A stretch of 20,781 nucleotides of DNA from DASTCC01 sp035711465 (GCA_035711465.1 DASTCC010000096.1:1-20781); one strand, 5' to 3'; positions 7,441 through 14,469 are shown, counted from the stretch's first letter. Translations and numbers: made by a program. The notes: generated by a model from the letters alone, not told the origin.

Positions 7441-7468
7441 TTGAGCGGGAGGGGCCGGGCCGTATGAT
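7441..7468 (+). promoter_or_regulatory. Sigma-70-like promoter of mscL
   Basis: TTGAGC at 7441-7446 and TATGAT at 7463-7468 are separated by 16 bases, four and five matches to the housekeeping consensus respectively. Transcription would begin near 7475, giving a leader of about 70 nt before the mscL start. It is the best-formed promoter I can see in the window. Confidence 0.45.
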
Positions 7469-7479
7469 GAGTGTTGCTC

Positions 7480-7525
7480 CCGCGACACGACACGCGCCGG
7501 TCCACTGTAGGCGTCCGTGTCGCGG
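7480..7525 (+). promoter_or_regulatory. Hairpin in the mscL leader
   Basis: CCGCGACACG at 7480-7489 is exactly complementary to CGTGTCGCGG at 7516-7525, giving a 10-bp GC-rich stem with a 26-nt loop. It begins just after the predicted transcription start and ends about ten bases before the ribosome-binding site, so it could stabilise the mRNA or influence translation. No known riboswitch is recognised. The structure was judged by eye. Confidence 0.4.
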
Positions 7526-7546
7526 CCTGTTCGACGAGGTGATGCG

Positions 7547-7903
7547 ATGCTGAAAGAGTTCAAGGCCTTCGTGAATCAGGGGAACGCTCTTGATCTGGCC
7601 GTCGGCGTGCTCATCGGCGCCGCATTCGGGAAGATCGTCAATTCGCTCGTCGCTGACGTGATCACGCCGCTCTTGTCGCTGGCGCTTGGCCGCGTCGACT
7701 TCCAGAACCTTTATGTCCCGCTCGCCGGCCAGGGCGCGGCAATGCCGATCGAAGAGGCCAAGAAGATCGGTGCGGTCGTGGCCTACGGGAATTTCCTCAA
7801 CAACATCATCGAGTTCTTCATCGTCGCCTTCTCGATCTTCCTCGTCGTCAGGCAGATTAACCGGTTCAGGGGCACGCCGCCGGCGCCGCCAGCGAAGGCC
7901 TGA
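7547..7903 (+). CDS. mscL: Large-conductance mechanosensitive channel MscL
   Basis: A 118-residue inner-membrane channel that opens under membrane tension to release solutes during osmotic downshock. The N-terminal amphipathic helix and pore helix (LKEFKAFVNQGNALDLAVGV, then LIGAAFGKIVNSLVADVITP) are canonical, and TM2 is GNFLNNIIEFFIVAFSIFLVV at 81-101. The ATG at 7547 is preceded by GAGG at 7536-7539, seven bases away; the frame could start further left but MscL always begins at this helix. The protein ends PPAPPAKA soon after TM2, so the charged cytoplasmic C-terminal helix found in E. coli MscL (136 residues) is missing. That helix is dispensable for gating in E. coli, so the channel is probably functional. 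Confidence 0.93.
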   Translation: MLKEFKAFVNQGNALDLAVGVLIGAAFGKIVNSLVADVITPLLSLALGRVDFQNLYVPLAGQGAAMPIEEAKKIGAVVAYGNFLNNIIEFFIVAFSIFLVVRQINRFRGTPPAPPAKA

Positions 7904-8018
7904 CGAATCGGGACTCAGGACAAGTAATCTCACGCCGGGCCGCAGAGAGCCGGAGAGCAGTCGAGCCGCGGACGCACAACATTCGGAGGCGCACCCGCGC
8001 ACCGCGCACGAGCTGCCC

Positions 8019-8543
8019 TCATCGCCGTCGGATATTGAACCCCGTCATGATGCTGACGCGCGCGCCCGACTTCGATGTGGCCACGGCGATGTTCAGCGGG
8101 ACGTTGATCGCGCCCGATCGCACGGTGACGCCGGCAGCGACCACCAGTCCCGTGCCGAGCGGCGTGATATTGGGGCCGATGCCGAACTCGAGGCCGGAGG
8201 GGCCGCGGAGGCCGACCAGCCAGTTGAGCGACGGCAGCGCCACGCCCTGCTCGAGCCCGGACAGCAGCGGCACGAACTCGGTCAGCATCGTCAGTCCTTC
8301 CTGGCTCGTGTAGAAGCGCTTCTCGAACTGCCAGCCAAACTGCGACACCACCGGGTTCACGTGGAGGTCTTCCGCCTTCAGGCGATCGATGCTGCCGGGA
8401 CCGAGCATGGTGAGTCCGATCCGCGGGCCCGAGAGATCGATTTCCTTTGGCGGCTTGAAGGTGTAACCGGGTTGGGCGCCGGCCGGAGACGAGAAGACGG
8501 TCAGGCCGAACGCAACGATAGACAGGCGCAGGAACCATCGCAT
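8019..8543 (-). CDS. Small secreted protein of unknown function
   Basis: A 174-residue protein with a clear signal peptide (MRWFLRLSIVAFGLTVFSSPAGA, cleavage probably before QPGYTF). The mature part is rich in glycine and short beta-like segments (FGWQFEKRFY, LTMLTEFVPLL, SGLEFGIGPNITPLGTGLVV, ARVSIMTGFNIRR) and might be a small outer-membrane barrel or a periplasmic beta protein. I do not recognise the family. The ATG at 8543-8541 has GAGGTGA four to five bases upstream. The GMC oxidoreductase gene lies 91 bp upstream on the same strand, so they may be co-transcribed. It converges on mscL across a 115-bp spacer in which I see no further feature. Confidence 0.75.
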   Translation of the reverse strand: MRWFLRLSIVAFGLTVFSSPAGAQPGYTFKPPKEIDLSGPRIGLTMLGPGSIDRLKAEDLHVNPVVSQFGWQFEKRFYTSQEGLTMLTEFVPLLSGLEQGVALPSLNWLVGLRGPSGLEFGIGPNITPLGTGLVVAAGVTVRSGAINVPLNIAVATSKSGARVSIMTGFNIRRR

Positions 8544-8634
8544 GGGTCACCTCGTGAGGCCAGCGTAGGTCCGGCGAGGCGGACGAGTCGTGACGAGGCG
8601 CTGACGAAGCGCTGAAGTAACCCTGAGGTTGCGC

Positions 8635-9969
8635 TCAGCCGCCGAGGATATCGAGCGTGTTGAGCCGGTCGGCGAGCCGCCGCGCCAGTGCCAGGATCGT
8701 CATCGTCGGGTTGGCGGATCCGGCGACGGGGAAGACGGCGGACGACACGCAGTAGAGATTGGCGACGTCGTGAAAGCGGCAGTGCTCGTCGAGCGGTGCC
8801 ACGCCGGCATCACCCATCGGGAGCGCGGCGGCGTGATGGCTGGCGCCGCGAAGCGGCACCGCGGCATCGACGGTCAGCGGGCCGATCAGCCCGCCGAGGC
8901 GTGACGCAAACGCCGAGAGAAAACGGTGCGCGTCCTCCCGCGTCGCCGGAGACACCTGCCAGCTCACCGCGGGTTGCGCGCCCGTGGCGATGAAGTTCTC
9001 CGCTTCGGGGAACTGCTCGAGGCTCAACAGCACGCGCACCGCGCCGGGCACCTCCGGCGCTTCGTCGGCGGTGACGAACACCGTGTGATTGCCGATCTGC
9101 TGTGCGAGCAGCTCGTTCTCCGGAAGCCCGAAGGCGAGCAACCGGCGCCGCGCGGCGTGCGTTTCGCGCAGGTAGTCGACGAACGATCGATTGCGGGGTT
9201 CGATTCGTCCGATGAACGCCTTGGGGTGGTCGGCAAAGCCGGGGTAGCGATCCGGCAGCGCGCTTCGCCGCGACGTGCGCAGCGCGTGGCTCACGTGAAT
9301 CGACTCGATGCCGCCGGCGGCAACGACGATCGCGTTGGCGCTGACGTCGCGGATCCGGCGGTGGGCGTCCACGAAGCGAAGCGAGTCGATGCGATCGTCA
9401 GAAGCGAACGCCGCGCCGGTGATGACCGCGCCGCACTCGATGTCGAGGGGGCCCTGCTCGGCCAGCGCACGCCACTTCGCGCGCAGCCGCACCGGCGGCA
9501 CCTCTTCATAGATCTCGATGAGACGCAGCCCGTGCGCCGCCGTCCGATCCCGCGCGGCGGCAAACTCGGTGTCGTCCGACCAGTCAGGCCAGCCGTAGTC
9601 GGCGGCGACGCGGTCGTACCAGGGCGCGAGGTCGTCGTACCCAATCGGCCAGCGCCGGCTCTCCCACGTGCGATCGAAGTCGACACGATCGAGCCGCCGC
9701 CACTTGCCCGACCACAACTCGGACGTGCCGCCGAGGCCAATGTAGCGCGGCACCGCTTCGAACGCCGCGGGCACCTCGACGCCGAAGTCGAACCCGCCGC
9801 TCCGCACCGGATCGCCCAGCACCGGCACGTGCGACAGCGCCGGGTCTGCAGCCCCCAGATCGTCCCCGCCGCGCTCGATGACGAGCACGCTCTCCCCCCG
9901 CCCGATCGCAACCCGCGCGATCTCGTAGGCCGCGAACCCGGAACCGATCAGGATGATGTCGAAGTGCAC
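8635..9969 (-). CDS. GMC-type FAD-dependent oxidoreductase
   Basis: A 444-residue flavoenzyme of the glucose-methanol-choline family, oxidising an alcohol group of a small molecule or sugar. The N-terminal Rossmann motif is FDIILIGSGFAAYEIA (GSGFAA at 9-14), ending with VLVIERGG for the ribose contact. GLGGTSELWSG is the second FAD contact. The C-terminal GMC domain has the catalytic histidine region GASHHAAALPMG (about 375-386) and the FAD-binding SSAVFPVAGSANPTMTILAL with Asn420. I start at GTG 9969-9967, where the Rossmann strand begins; the open frame continues through repeat DNA to 10617 and is not coding there. No good Shine-Dalgarno site is seen, so the start may shift by a codon (TTG at 9972). 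Substrate unknown; no export signal. Confidence 0.85.
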   Translation of the reverse strand: MHFDIILIGSGFAAYEIARVAIGRGESVLVIERGGDDLGAADPALSHVPVLGDPVRSGGFDFGVEVPAAFEAVPRYIGLGGTSELWSGKWRRLDRVDFDRTWESRRWPIGYDDLAPWYDRVAADYGWPDWSDDTEFAAARDRTAAHGLRLIEIYEEVPPVRLRAKWRALAEQGPLDIECGAVITGAAFASDDRIDSLRFVDAHRRIRDVSANAIVVAAGGIESIHVSHALRTSRRSALPDRYPGFADHPKAFIGRIEPRNRSFVDYLRETHAARRRLLAFGLPENELLAQQIGNHTVFVTADEAPEVPGAVRVLLSLEQFPEAENFIATGAQPAVSWQVSPATREDAHRFLSAFASRLGGLIGPLTVDAAVPLRGASHHAAALPMGDAGVAPLDEHCRFHDVANLYCVSSAVFPVAGSANPTMTILALARRLADRLNTLDILGG

Positions 9970-9993
9970 CAACCAAATTATGAGGCCTGCCAG

Positions 9994-10047
9994 TACCTGT
10001 CGTACCCGTCGTACCCGTCGTACCCGTCGTACCTGTAGTACTGTCCG
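9994..10047 (+). repeat. Tandem 9-bp repeat, TACCCGTCG
   Basis: Six units with a 9-nt period fill the 81-bp spacer between the divergent GMC and acetyltransferase genes. TACCTGTCG at 9994 is followed by three perfect TACCCGTCG copies (10003, 10012, 10021), then TACCTGTAG at 10030 and the diverged TACTGTCCG at 10039. The in-frame TAG at 10036-10038 closes the acetyltransferase frame just before its GTG. The array occupies the place where both promoters should lie. Confidence 0.75.
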
Positions 10048-10050
10048 CCC

Positions 10051-11076
10051 GTGTCCACGCCGACCTACGGCCTCGCCGTGCGCCGCTATCTGCCATCTGA
10101 CCGGCGCGCGCTCGTCGATCTGCTTCGCGTCGTCTGGGCGCACAAGCAGAACGTCGAGGCGCACGTCGACGAGCGGTGGTGGTGGGACATGCCGGAGCCG
10201 CCGATCTTCGTCGTCGACGACGTCGCGCGCGGTGCGCTGGCGGGGTTGTGCGCGTATATGCCGTTCGCGCTGTGCACTGGCGGCCGCGAGTGGCCGGCGG
10301 CGTGGTTCGTCGACTTCTTCGTTCGCGCCGAGCACCAGGGCAAGGGCCTGGGGCGGCGGTTGACCGAAGCCGTCCAGTCCGAGTTCGCGATCACCGCGTC
10401 GCTGTCGCAGACGGAGATGGCGTATCGCGTGTTCTCGAAGCTGGGCTGGCGCGAACGCTACGCCGTCGACGTCTACATGCATCCGCTGCCGCAGCGATGG
10501 CCGGTGGCGCCGCCGTCGAGGGGCCTTCGAATCGCGCACGTGCCGATCGGGGATGGCTGGACTCCGCCGCCGGACATCGACGGGCTCTGGACGCGCGTCC
10601 GTGATGCGTTTCCGCACCTCGCCACTCGCGACGGGCCGTCGCTGCGCCGCCGCTACCTCAGCCGCGGCGCGCGGCAGTACACCTTTATTTCATGCGCTCG
10701 CGGCGGCGCCTCCGCCGGTTACGCCATCGTCAGGACGATCGCGGCGACGCCGGGCAGCCGGCCAGCGCATGGTCTGATCGTCGATCTGCTCGCCGAACGG
10801 GACGATGACGACGCGATCATCGGGCTGCTGGCCGAGGCGCGCGCGCTCCTGGCCGACGACGGCGCGGCGCGGATCTTCTGTCTCTCGACGGTGCCGGCCT
10901 GGCAGCGGCTGATGCGCCGGCGCGGCTTTCTCTCGGCGGCGACGCCCATCCTCGGCCGTTCGCTCGCCAGCAATCGCAAGTGGCTGACGTATCATTCCAA
11001 GCCGGATGCGCCCGCCGTCGATCCCGCAGGCTGGTTTTTGACGATCGGCGACTGCGACCTGGACTACGCCTGGTAG
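10051..11076 (+). CDS. GNAT-type N-acetyltransferase, probably two-domain
   Basis: A 341-residue protein. The N-terminal half (about 8-150) is a GNAT domain with the acetyl-CoA pyrophosphate loop in VRAEHQGKGLGRRLTEAV (QGKGLG at 96-101) and the closing YRVFSKLGWRERYAV. The second half (about 220-320) has a similar strand-helix order (SAGYAIVRTIA, GLIVDLLAE, LLAEARALLADDGAARIFCL, LMRRRGFLS) and looks like a degenerate second GNAT domain without a clear CoA loop. GTG at 10051 is the first possible start after the in-frame TAG at 10036. The methyltransferase gene follows after 40 bp and a polysaccharide deacetylase lies beyond it, so acylation of a surface glycan or lipid precursor is plausible but inferred. 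Confidence 0.8.
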   Translation: MSTPTYGLAVRRYLPSDRRALVDLLRVVWAHKQNVEAHVDERWWWDMPEPPIFVVDDVARGALAGLCAYMPFALCTGGREWPAAWFVDFFVRAEHQGKGLGRRLTEAVQSEFAITASLSQTEMAYRVFSKLGWRERYAVDVYMHPLPQRWPVAPPSRGLRIAHVPIGDGWTPPPDIDGLWTRVRDAFPHLATRDGPSLRRRYLSRGARQYTFISCARGGASAGYAIVRTIAATPGSRPAHGLIVDLLAERDDDDAIIGLLAEARALLADDGAARIFCLSTVPAWQRLMRRRGFLSAATPILGRSLASNRKWLTYHSKPDAPAVDPAGWFLTIGDCDLDYAW

Positions 11077-11116
11077 CCGGCGCCCGGCACGGCAAGCCCG
11101 GTCACGACCGCTCGAT

Positions 11117-11956
11117 ATGCGAGAGATCAAGCCAGACCTCATCAAGACGCACACCGCGCTCCGCTTTCGATCCGAGTACGACTACGCGCTCTTCGAGTAC
11201 TACCGCAGCGCCAAGGTGATTCAGTTCCTCGAACGATCGGGCGTCCGCATCGACGGCCGGATCATGGACGACGGCTGCGGCGGCGGCGGGATGCCGCTCT
11301 CGCTCGCCGAGCACGCCCGGAGCGTCGTCGGCATCGATCCGATCGATCGCTTCGGCGACGCCGGCGTCGTGATCGCACGCGAGCGCGGTCTCGGCAACGT
11401 CAAGTTCGTCCGCGCCGACGGCATGAAGCTGCCGTTCAAGCCGGGCTCGTTCGACCTGGTGCTCTCGCACGCGGTGATCGAGCACGTCGCCGATGCCCTG
11501 CTCTACCTGAGAGAGATCCACCGGGTCCTCGCCGACGACGGGCGCGCCTACGTCTCGACGGCGCCGTATCTCTCGTTCGCGGGCGCGCATCTGCCGAGGC
11601 TGCTGGTGCCAATCCCCTTGCACCTGATCTTCGGCCGCGCGATCGCGTTCCGCACGTTCCGGCGGCTGGCGCGCCATGCGCCGTGGACGTTGCGCGAGTC
11701 CGCCTACGAGAACACGTTCATCCGCGACGCCCGCCGCGGGATCAAGAAGGAAGACGATCTGCTCGAAAAAGTGCGCATGCGGCGGCTGCGTGGCCTGATC
11801 CACGACGCGGGCCTGCGGATCGTCATCGAGCAGACCCACACGATCGGCACCGTCCGGAAGCTGCCGAAACCGGTCGGCAAGTGGATGGCCGAGAGCCGGC
11901 TCACGCAGGATCTGATCTTCAACAACGTCGAGTACGTGCTGGCGCGGGCGGGATGA
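11117..11956 (+). CDS. Class I SAM-dependent methyltransferase
   Basis: A 279-residue methyltransferase. The SAM-binding motif I is RIMDDGCGGGGMPLSLAEHA (glycine loop at 53-58), followed by VVGIDPIDRF as the acidic strand-2 motif, VKFVRADGMKLPFKPGSFDL and VLSHAVIEHV (motifs II-III) and LREIHRVLADDGRAYVSTAP. The C-terminal region (about 150-279) contains a hydrophobic segment LPRLLVPIPLHLIFG that may lie on the membrane. The family often methylates glycans or lipid-linked intermediates. It follows the acetyltransferase by 40 bp and is likely in the same transcript. The start ATG at 11117 has no strong Shine-Dalgarno site. The acceptor is not identifiable. Confidence 0.87.
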   Translation: MREIKPDLIKTHTALRFRSEYDYALFEYYRSAKVIQFLERSGVRIDGRIMDDGCGGGGMPLSLAEHARSVVGIDPIDRFGDAGVVIARERGLGNVKFVRADGMKLPFKPGSFDLVLSHAVIEHVADALLYLREIHRVLADDGRAYVSTAPYLSFAGAHLPRLLVPIPLHLIFGRAIAFRTFRRLARHAPWTLRESAYENTFIRDARRGIKKEDDLLEKVRMRRLRGLIHDAGLRIVIEQTHTIGTVRKLPKPVGKWMAESRLTQDLIFNNVEYVLARAG

Positions 11957-11970
11957 GGAACGCTTCGCGA

Positions 11971-12080
11971 CTTGGAACTCAGAACTTAGAACTCAGGAAC
12001 CCGGGAAGAGCGCTATCAACCGGGAAGTCTTTGGTCCGACGCGAAGAGCCGCTCCAGAGTTCATAGTTCTGAGTTCCCAG
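11971..12080. terminator. Inverted GAACTCA heptamer arrays between convergent genes, possible bidirectional terminator
   Basis: A 27-nt arm at 11971-11997 and its near-complement at 12054-12080 match at 23 of 27 positions, with a 56-nt loop between. Each arm is itself a 7-nt-period array: GAACTCA and GAACTTA units at 11975-11995, and AGTTC-centred units from 12057, continuing to 12091. The loop has a direct repeat of CCGGGAAG (12001 and 12020). It sits between the stops of the methyltransferase (11956) and the convergent deacetylase (12106). There is no T-tract, so a classical intrinsic terminator is not shown. Confidence 0.5.
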
Positions 12081-12105
12081 TTCGAAGTTAACGACGTGTC
12101 TTGTC

Positions 12106-13173
12106 TCATCTCTTCAAGAGACTTCCGACGTCCATCAAACCGGATAGCCGGACTTCGACTTCGCCGCGCACCATCGGCTTGCCGAGGTTGTAGCGGCGCA
12201 GCGTGTAGACGTCGGCGTCGCGGCGGTTGGAGCCGTAGACCGTCGTCAGGCCGTTGCGGAAGCCGTGATCCTTCAGCAGCTGGCGGGTGGCGGCGTTGAA
12301 ATCGCCGCGACGGCCGTTCGGGTAGCAGAACGCGTCGCACGGCCGGTCGAGCTCGCGCTCGATGATCGCTTTCGACGTCGCCAGCTCGCGGGCGGCGCGA
12401 TCGGCGTCACAGCGCGACAGGATGACGTGCGTGTGGGTATGGCTGCCGAAGCCGACCAGGCCGCTCGCGGCCATCTCGCGCACTTCGTCCCAGGTCAGCG
12501 GCTGATAGAGATCGGTGTCGTCCCGCGCGTCGGCGACCCGCCGATCGATCGCCTGCTCGAGGGCGTCGACGAGGCGATCGCGTTCGTCCTGAGGTCGCGC
12601 CTTGAGCGCGGAACGGACCTGGCGATCGGCGGCCATTCGCGATTCGCGCGAGCGGAAGTCGAGGTGCAGCGTCGTCGGCCCCACGGCGAGGTCGGCACGT
12701 TCCCTGACCGTCGTGTTGATCGCGTACTCGACCCGATCGGTCCAGAGAAACCGGCGGTCGTCGACGAACTCGGTGGCGAGGAACACCGATGCCGGCACGC
12801 CGAACCGGCGCAGGACGGGATAAGCAACGCGATAGATCGAGCGGTAGCCATCGTCGATGGTGACCACGGCGGTGCGTTCGGGCAGCGCGGCGCCATTGGC
12901 CATCGCTCGACAGACCTCCTGCAGCGGCAGCACGGCGTAGTGAGCTGCGAGAAACGCGACGTGCTCCTCGAACGAACGGACGTCGAGGTGCTTCTTCTCG
13001 TGATTCTCGATGCCTGCGTGGGCCGTCCGGGTCGTGAACCCGTGGTAGGTGACCAGCGCGACGCGCGTGTTCATCCGGCGCGCGAGGCGGGGCAGCCGGC
13101 TGCGGTAGAGCAGCGGAATCAGCACCCGTTCGAAGGCCGGGCCTGAGGGCGCGGCCGCATCACCCGGCGTCAC
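12106..13173 (-). CDS. Polysaccharide deacetylase (NodB domain)
   Basis: A 355-residue protein of the carbohydrate esterase 4 type, removing N- or O-acetyl groups from a polysaccharide. The metal and catalytic motifs are present: TAVVTIDDGYRSIY (Asp107-Asp108), GFGSHTHTHVILS (His245 and His249) and FCYPNGRRGDF as the third motif. Residues about 140-225 are an insertion between motif 1 and motif 2, as in several bacterial exopolysaccharide deacetylases. No signal peptide is seen, only a basic, hydrophobic N-terminus (FERVLIPLLYRSRLPRLARR). The start is GTG at 13173; ATG at 13074 (residue 34, before TRVALVTYHGF) is an alternative. It converges on the acetyltransferase/methyltransferase pair and probably serves the same glycan pathway. 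Confidence 0.88.
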   Translation of the reverse strand: MTPGDAAAPSGPAFERVLIPLLYRSRLPRLARRMNTRVALVTYHGFTTRTAHAGIENHEKKHLDVRSFEEHVAFLAAHYAVLPLQEVCRAMANGAALPERTAVVTIDDGYRSIYRVAYPVLRRFGVPASVFLATEFVDDRRFLWTDRVEYAINTTVRERADLAVGPTTLHLDFRSRESRMAADRQVRSALKARPQDERDRLVDALEQAIDRRVADARDDTDLYQPLTWDEVREMAASGLVGFGSHTHTHVILSRCDADRAARELATSKAIIERELDRPCDAFCYPNGRRGDFNAATRQLLKDHGFRNGLTTVYGSNRRDADVYTLRRYNLGKPMVRGEVEVRLSGLMDVGSLLKR

Positions 13174-13184
13174 AGCGTCATTCT

Positions 13185-13202
13185 AGCGGCGGCCCCGCCG
13201 CT
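13185..13202. repeat. Short perfect palindrome in a divergent spacer
   Basis: AGCGGCGG and CCGCCGCT flank a CC centre, giving an 8-bp inverted repeat 12 bases upstream of the deacetylase start. It could be a protein-binding site between the divergent deacetylase and phosphatase genes, or chance in very GC-rich DNA. Confidence 0.25.
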
Positions 13203-13290
13203 GCTGGAGCCGGGGTAACTCTGAAGCCTCGCGCCTGACGACGCTGACTACAATGTGCGGGTGGCGACCCGAGTGTCTTCGAAGAAAGGT

Positions 13291-13332
13291 TTGGGCCTTG
13301 GGGCTTGAGGCTTGGGGTTTGAAGGCTTGGGT
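13291..13332 (+). repeat. Heptamer array, TTGGGGC/GGCTTGG family
   Basis: Six units in strict 7-nt phase start at 13291, 13298, 13305, 13312, 13319 and 13326 (TTGGGCC, TTGGGGC, TTGAGGC and so on). Bases 13302-13316 (GGCTTGAGGCTTGGG) are perfectly complementary to 14391-14405 on the far side of the phosphatase gene. The last two units are read as the first codons of that gene's signal peptide if the TTG at 13319 is the start. Confidence 0.75.
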
Positions 13333-14386
13333 TCTCGTGGTCGCCGCGCTTGTCGCGGTTTTCCCCGTCCGCGGCCAGTCACGCGCCGATCACGTCATCC
13401 TCATCACCATCGATGGGCTGCGCTGGCAGGAATTCTTCGGCGGCGCGGATCGCGAGTACTTCAAGCGTGACCGCAACGGCAACGCCGGCGAGTCGGAGCG
13501 ACGCTTCTGGCGCGCCAGTCCTGGTGAGCGGCGATCGACGCTGATGCCGTTCATGTGGTCGTCGATCGCGAAGGATGGGCAGATTTTCGGCGACGCGGAA
13601 GCCGGCAGCCTGTCACGGGTCACGAACGGGCTCTGGTTCTCGTATCCCGGCTACAGCGAGATGTTCGCCGGCGTCGCCGACAAGCGCATCGACAGCAACG
13701 ACAAGGTCCCGAACCCCAACGTCACCGTGCTCGAGTGGCTGAACACCCGGCCCGGCTTCGCCGGGCGCGTGGCCGCGTTCGGCGCCTGGGACGTGCTGCC
13801 GTCGATTCTCAACGTCGCCAGGAGCGGGCTGCCGGTGGGCACCGGCTATCAACCAGCACGGTCTCCATCCACCGATCGCGAACGCGCCATCAACGAGCTC
13901 GCTGCGGACCTGCCGCGCTACTGGGGATACGGTCCGTTCGACGCGCCGATCGTCTACGCGGCGCTCGAGCATCTGCGCACGAAGCAGCCGCGCGTCCTCT
14001 ACGTGATGCTCGGCGAAGGCGACGAATGGGCCCACGAGGGCAAATACGATCTCTATCTCGATGCGACCTTTCGCGCCGATCGCTTCATTCAACGGTTCTG
14101 GGACGCCGTTCAGGCGCTGCCGGCCTACGCCGGCAAGACCGCCCTGGTGGTGACCACCGATCATGGCCGCGGCGCGACAACCAAGGACTGGTCCGATCAC
14201 GGTCGCGACGTGCCGGCGGCCGAACGAACCTGGATGGCGCTGCTCGGCCCCGGCGTTCCAGCGCTGGGCGTCCGGCGGTCGGTCGACGTCACGACGTCGC
14301 AGATCGCGGCGACGATTGCGAATCTGGTCGGCGAGGATTTTCGCGCCGCCGTACCGGCCGCGGCCGCGCCGCTGCCGCTGCGATAG
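13319..14386 (+). CDS. Secreted alkaline-phosphatase-superfamily protein (phosphodiesterase-like)
   Basis: A 355-residue exported metalloenzyme of the phosphodiesterase/nucleotide pyrophosphatase and sulfatase-like superfamily. From TTG 13319 the protein opens MKAWVLVVAALVAVFPVRGQ, a textbook signal peptide. Then come HVILITIDGLRWQEFFGGAD (Asp32 metal ligand), FSYPGYSEMF (region of the nucleophile), GEGDEWAHEGKYD (Asp235, His239) and VVTTDHGRG (Asp281, His282) followed by WSDHG. The substrate is unknown. The frame continues to an ATG at 13253, but that ATG lies inside a TACAAT -10-like element and would translate the heptamer array; a GAGG precedes the TTG by eight bases. The start is therefore a judgement; function and stop are firm. 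Confidence 0.8.
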   Translation: MKAWVLVVAALVAVFPVRGQSRADHVILITIDGLRWQEFFGGADREYFKRDRNGNAGESERRFWRASPGERRSTLMPFMWSSIAKDGQIFGDAEAGSLSRVTNGLWFSYPGYSEMFAGVADKRIDSNDKVPNPNVTVLEWLNTRPGFAGRVAAFGAWDVLPSILNVARSGLPVGTGYQPARSPSTDRERAINELAADLPRYWGYGPFDAPIVYAALEHLRTKQPRVLYVMLGEGDEWAHEGKYDLYLDATFRADRFIQRFWDAVQALPAYAGKTALVVTTDHGRGATTKDWSDHGRDVPAAERTWMALLGPGVPALGVRRSVDVTTSQIAATIANLVGEDFRAAVPAAAAPLPLR

Positions 14387-14390
14387 CCCG

Positions 14391-14411
14391 CCCAAGCCTC
14401 AAGCCTGCGAC
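14391..14411 (+). repeat. Heptamer array, CCCAAGC family, inverted copy
   Basis: Three 7-nt units (CCCAAGC, CTCAAGC, CTGCGAC) follow four bases after the phosphatase stop. Bases 14391-14405 are the exact reverse complement of 13302-13316, so the phosphatase gene is bracketed by inverted copies. Confidence 0.65.
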
Positions 14412-14444
14412 GCGAGCCAACCAATCCCGGGCGAGCCTCGTCCA

Positions 14445-14457
14445 TATAAACTACACT
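14445..14457 (+). promoter_or_regulatory. AT-rich -10-like element before the PadR/ADOP operon
   Basis: TATAAACTACACT is a rare AT-rich stretch in this GC-rich DNA. TACACT at 14452-14457 would place the transcription start near 14464, about six bases before the PadR ATG. No -35 match is evident. PadR proteins usually repress their own operon, so the operator should overlap here. Confidence 0.35.
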
Positions 14458-14469
14458 AGCGCGAAAATC

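Noticed and set aside
7904..8018. Small gene or RNA in the mscL downstream spacer
   Set aside because: Short, no start codon with a ribosome-binding site, no convincing stem and no repeat phase.
9994..10047. Possible CRISPR array
   Set aside because: Units are 9 bp and directly adjacent with no unique spacers; the heptamer arrays fail for the same reason, and no cas genes are present.
9970..10617. N-terminal extension of the GMC oxidoreductase frame
   Set aside because: It runs through the 9-bp repeat and antisense to the acetyltransferase; the Rossmann motif begins at the GTG at 9969.
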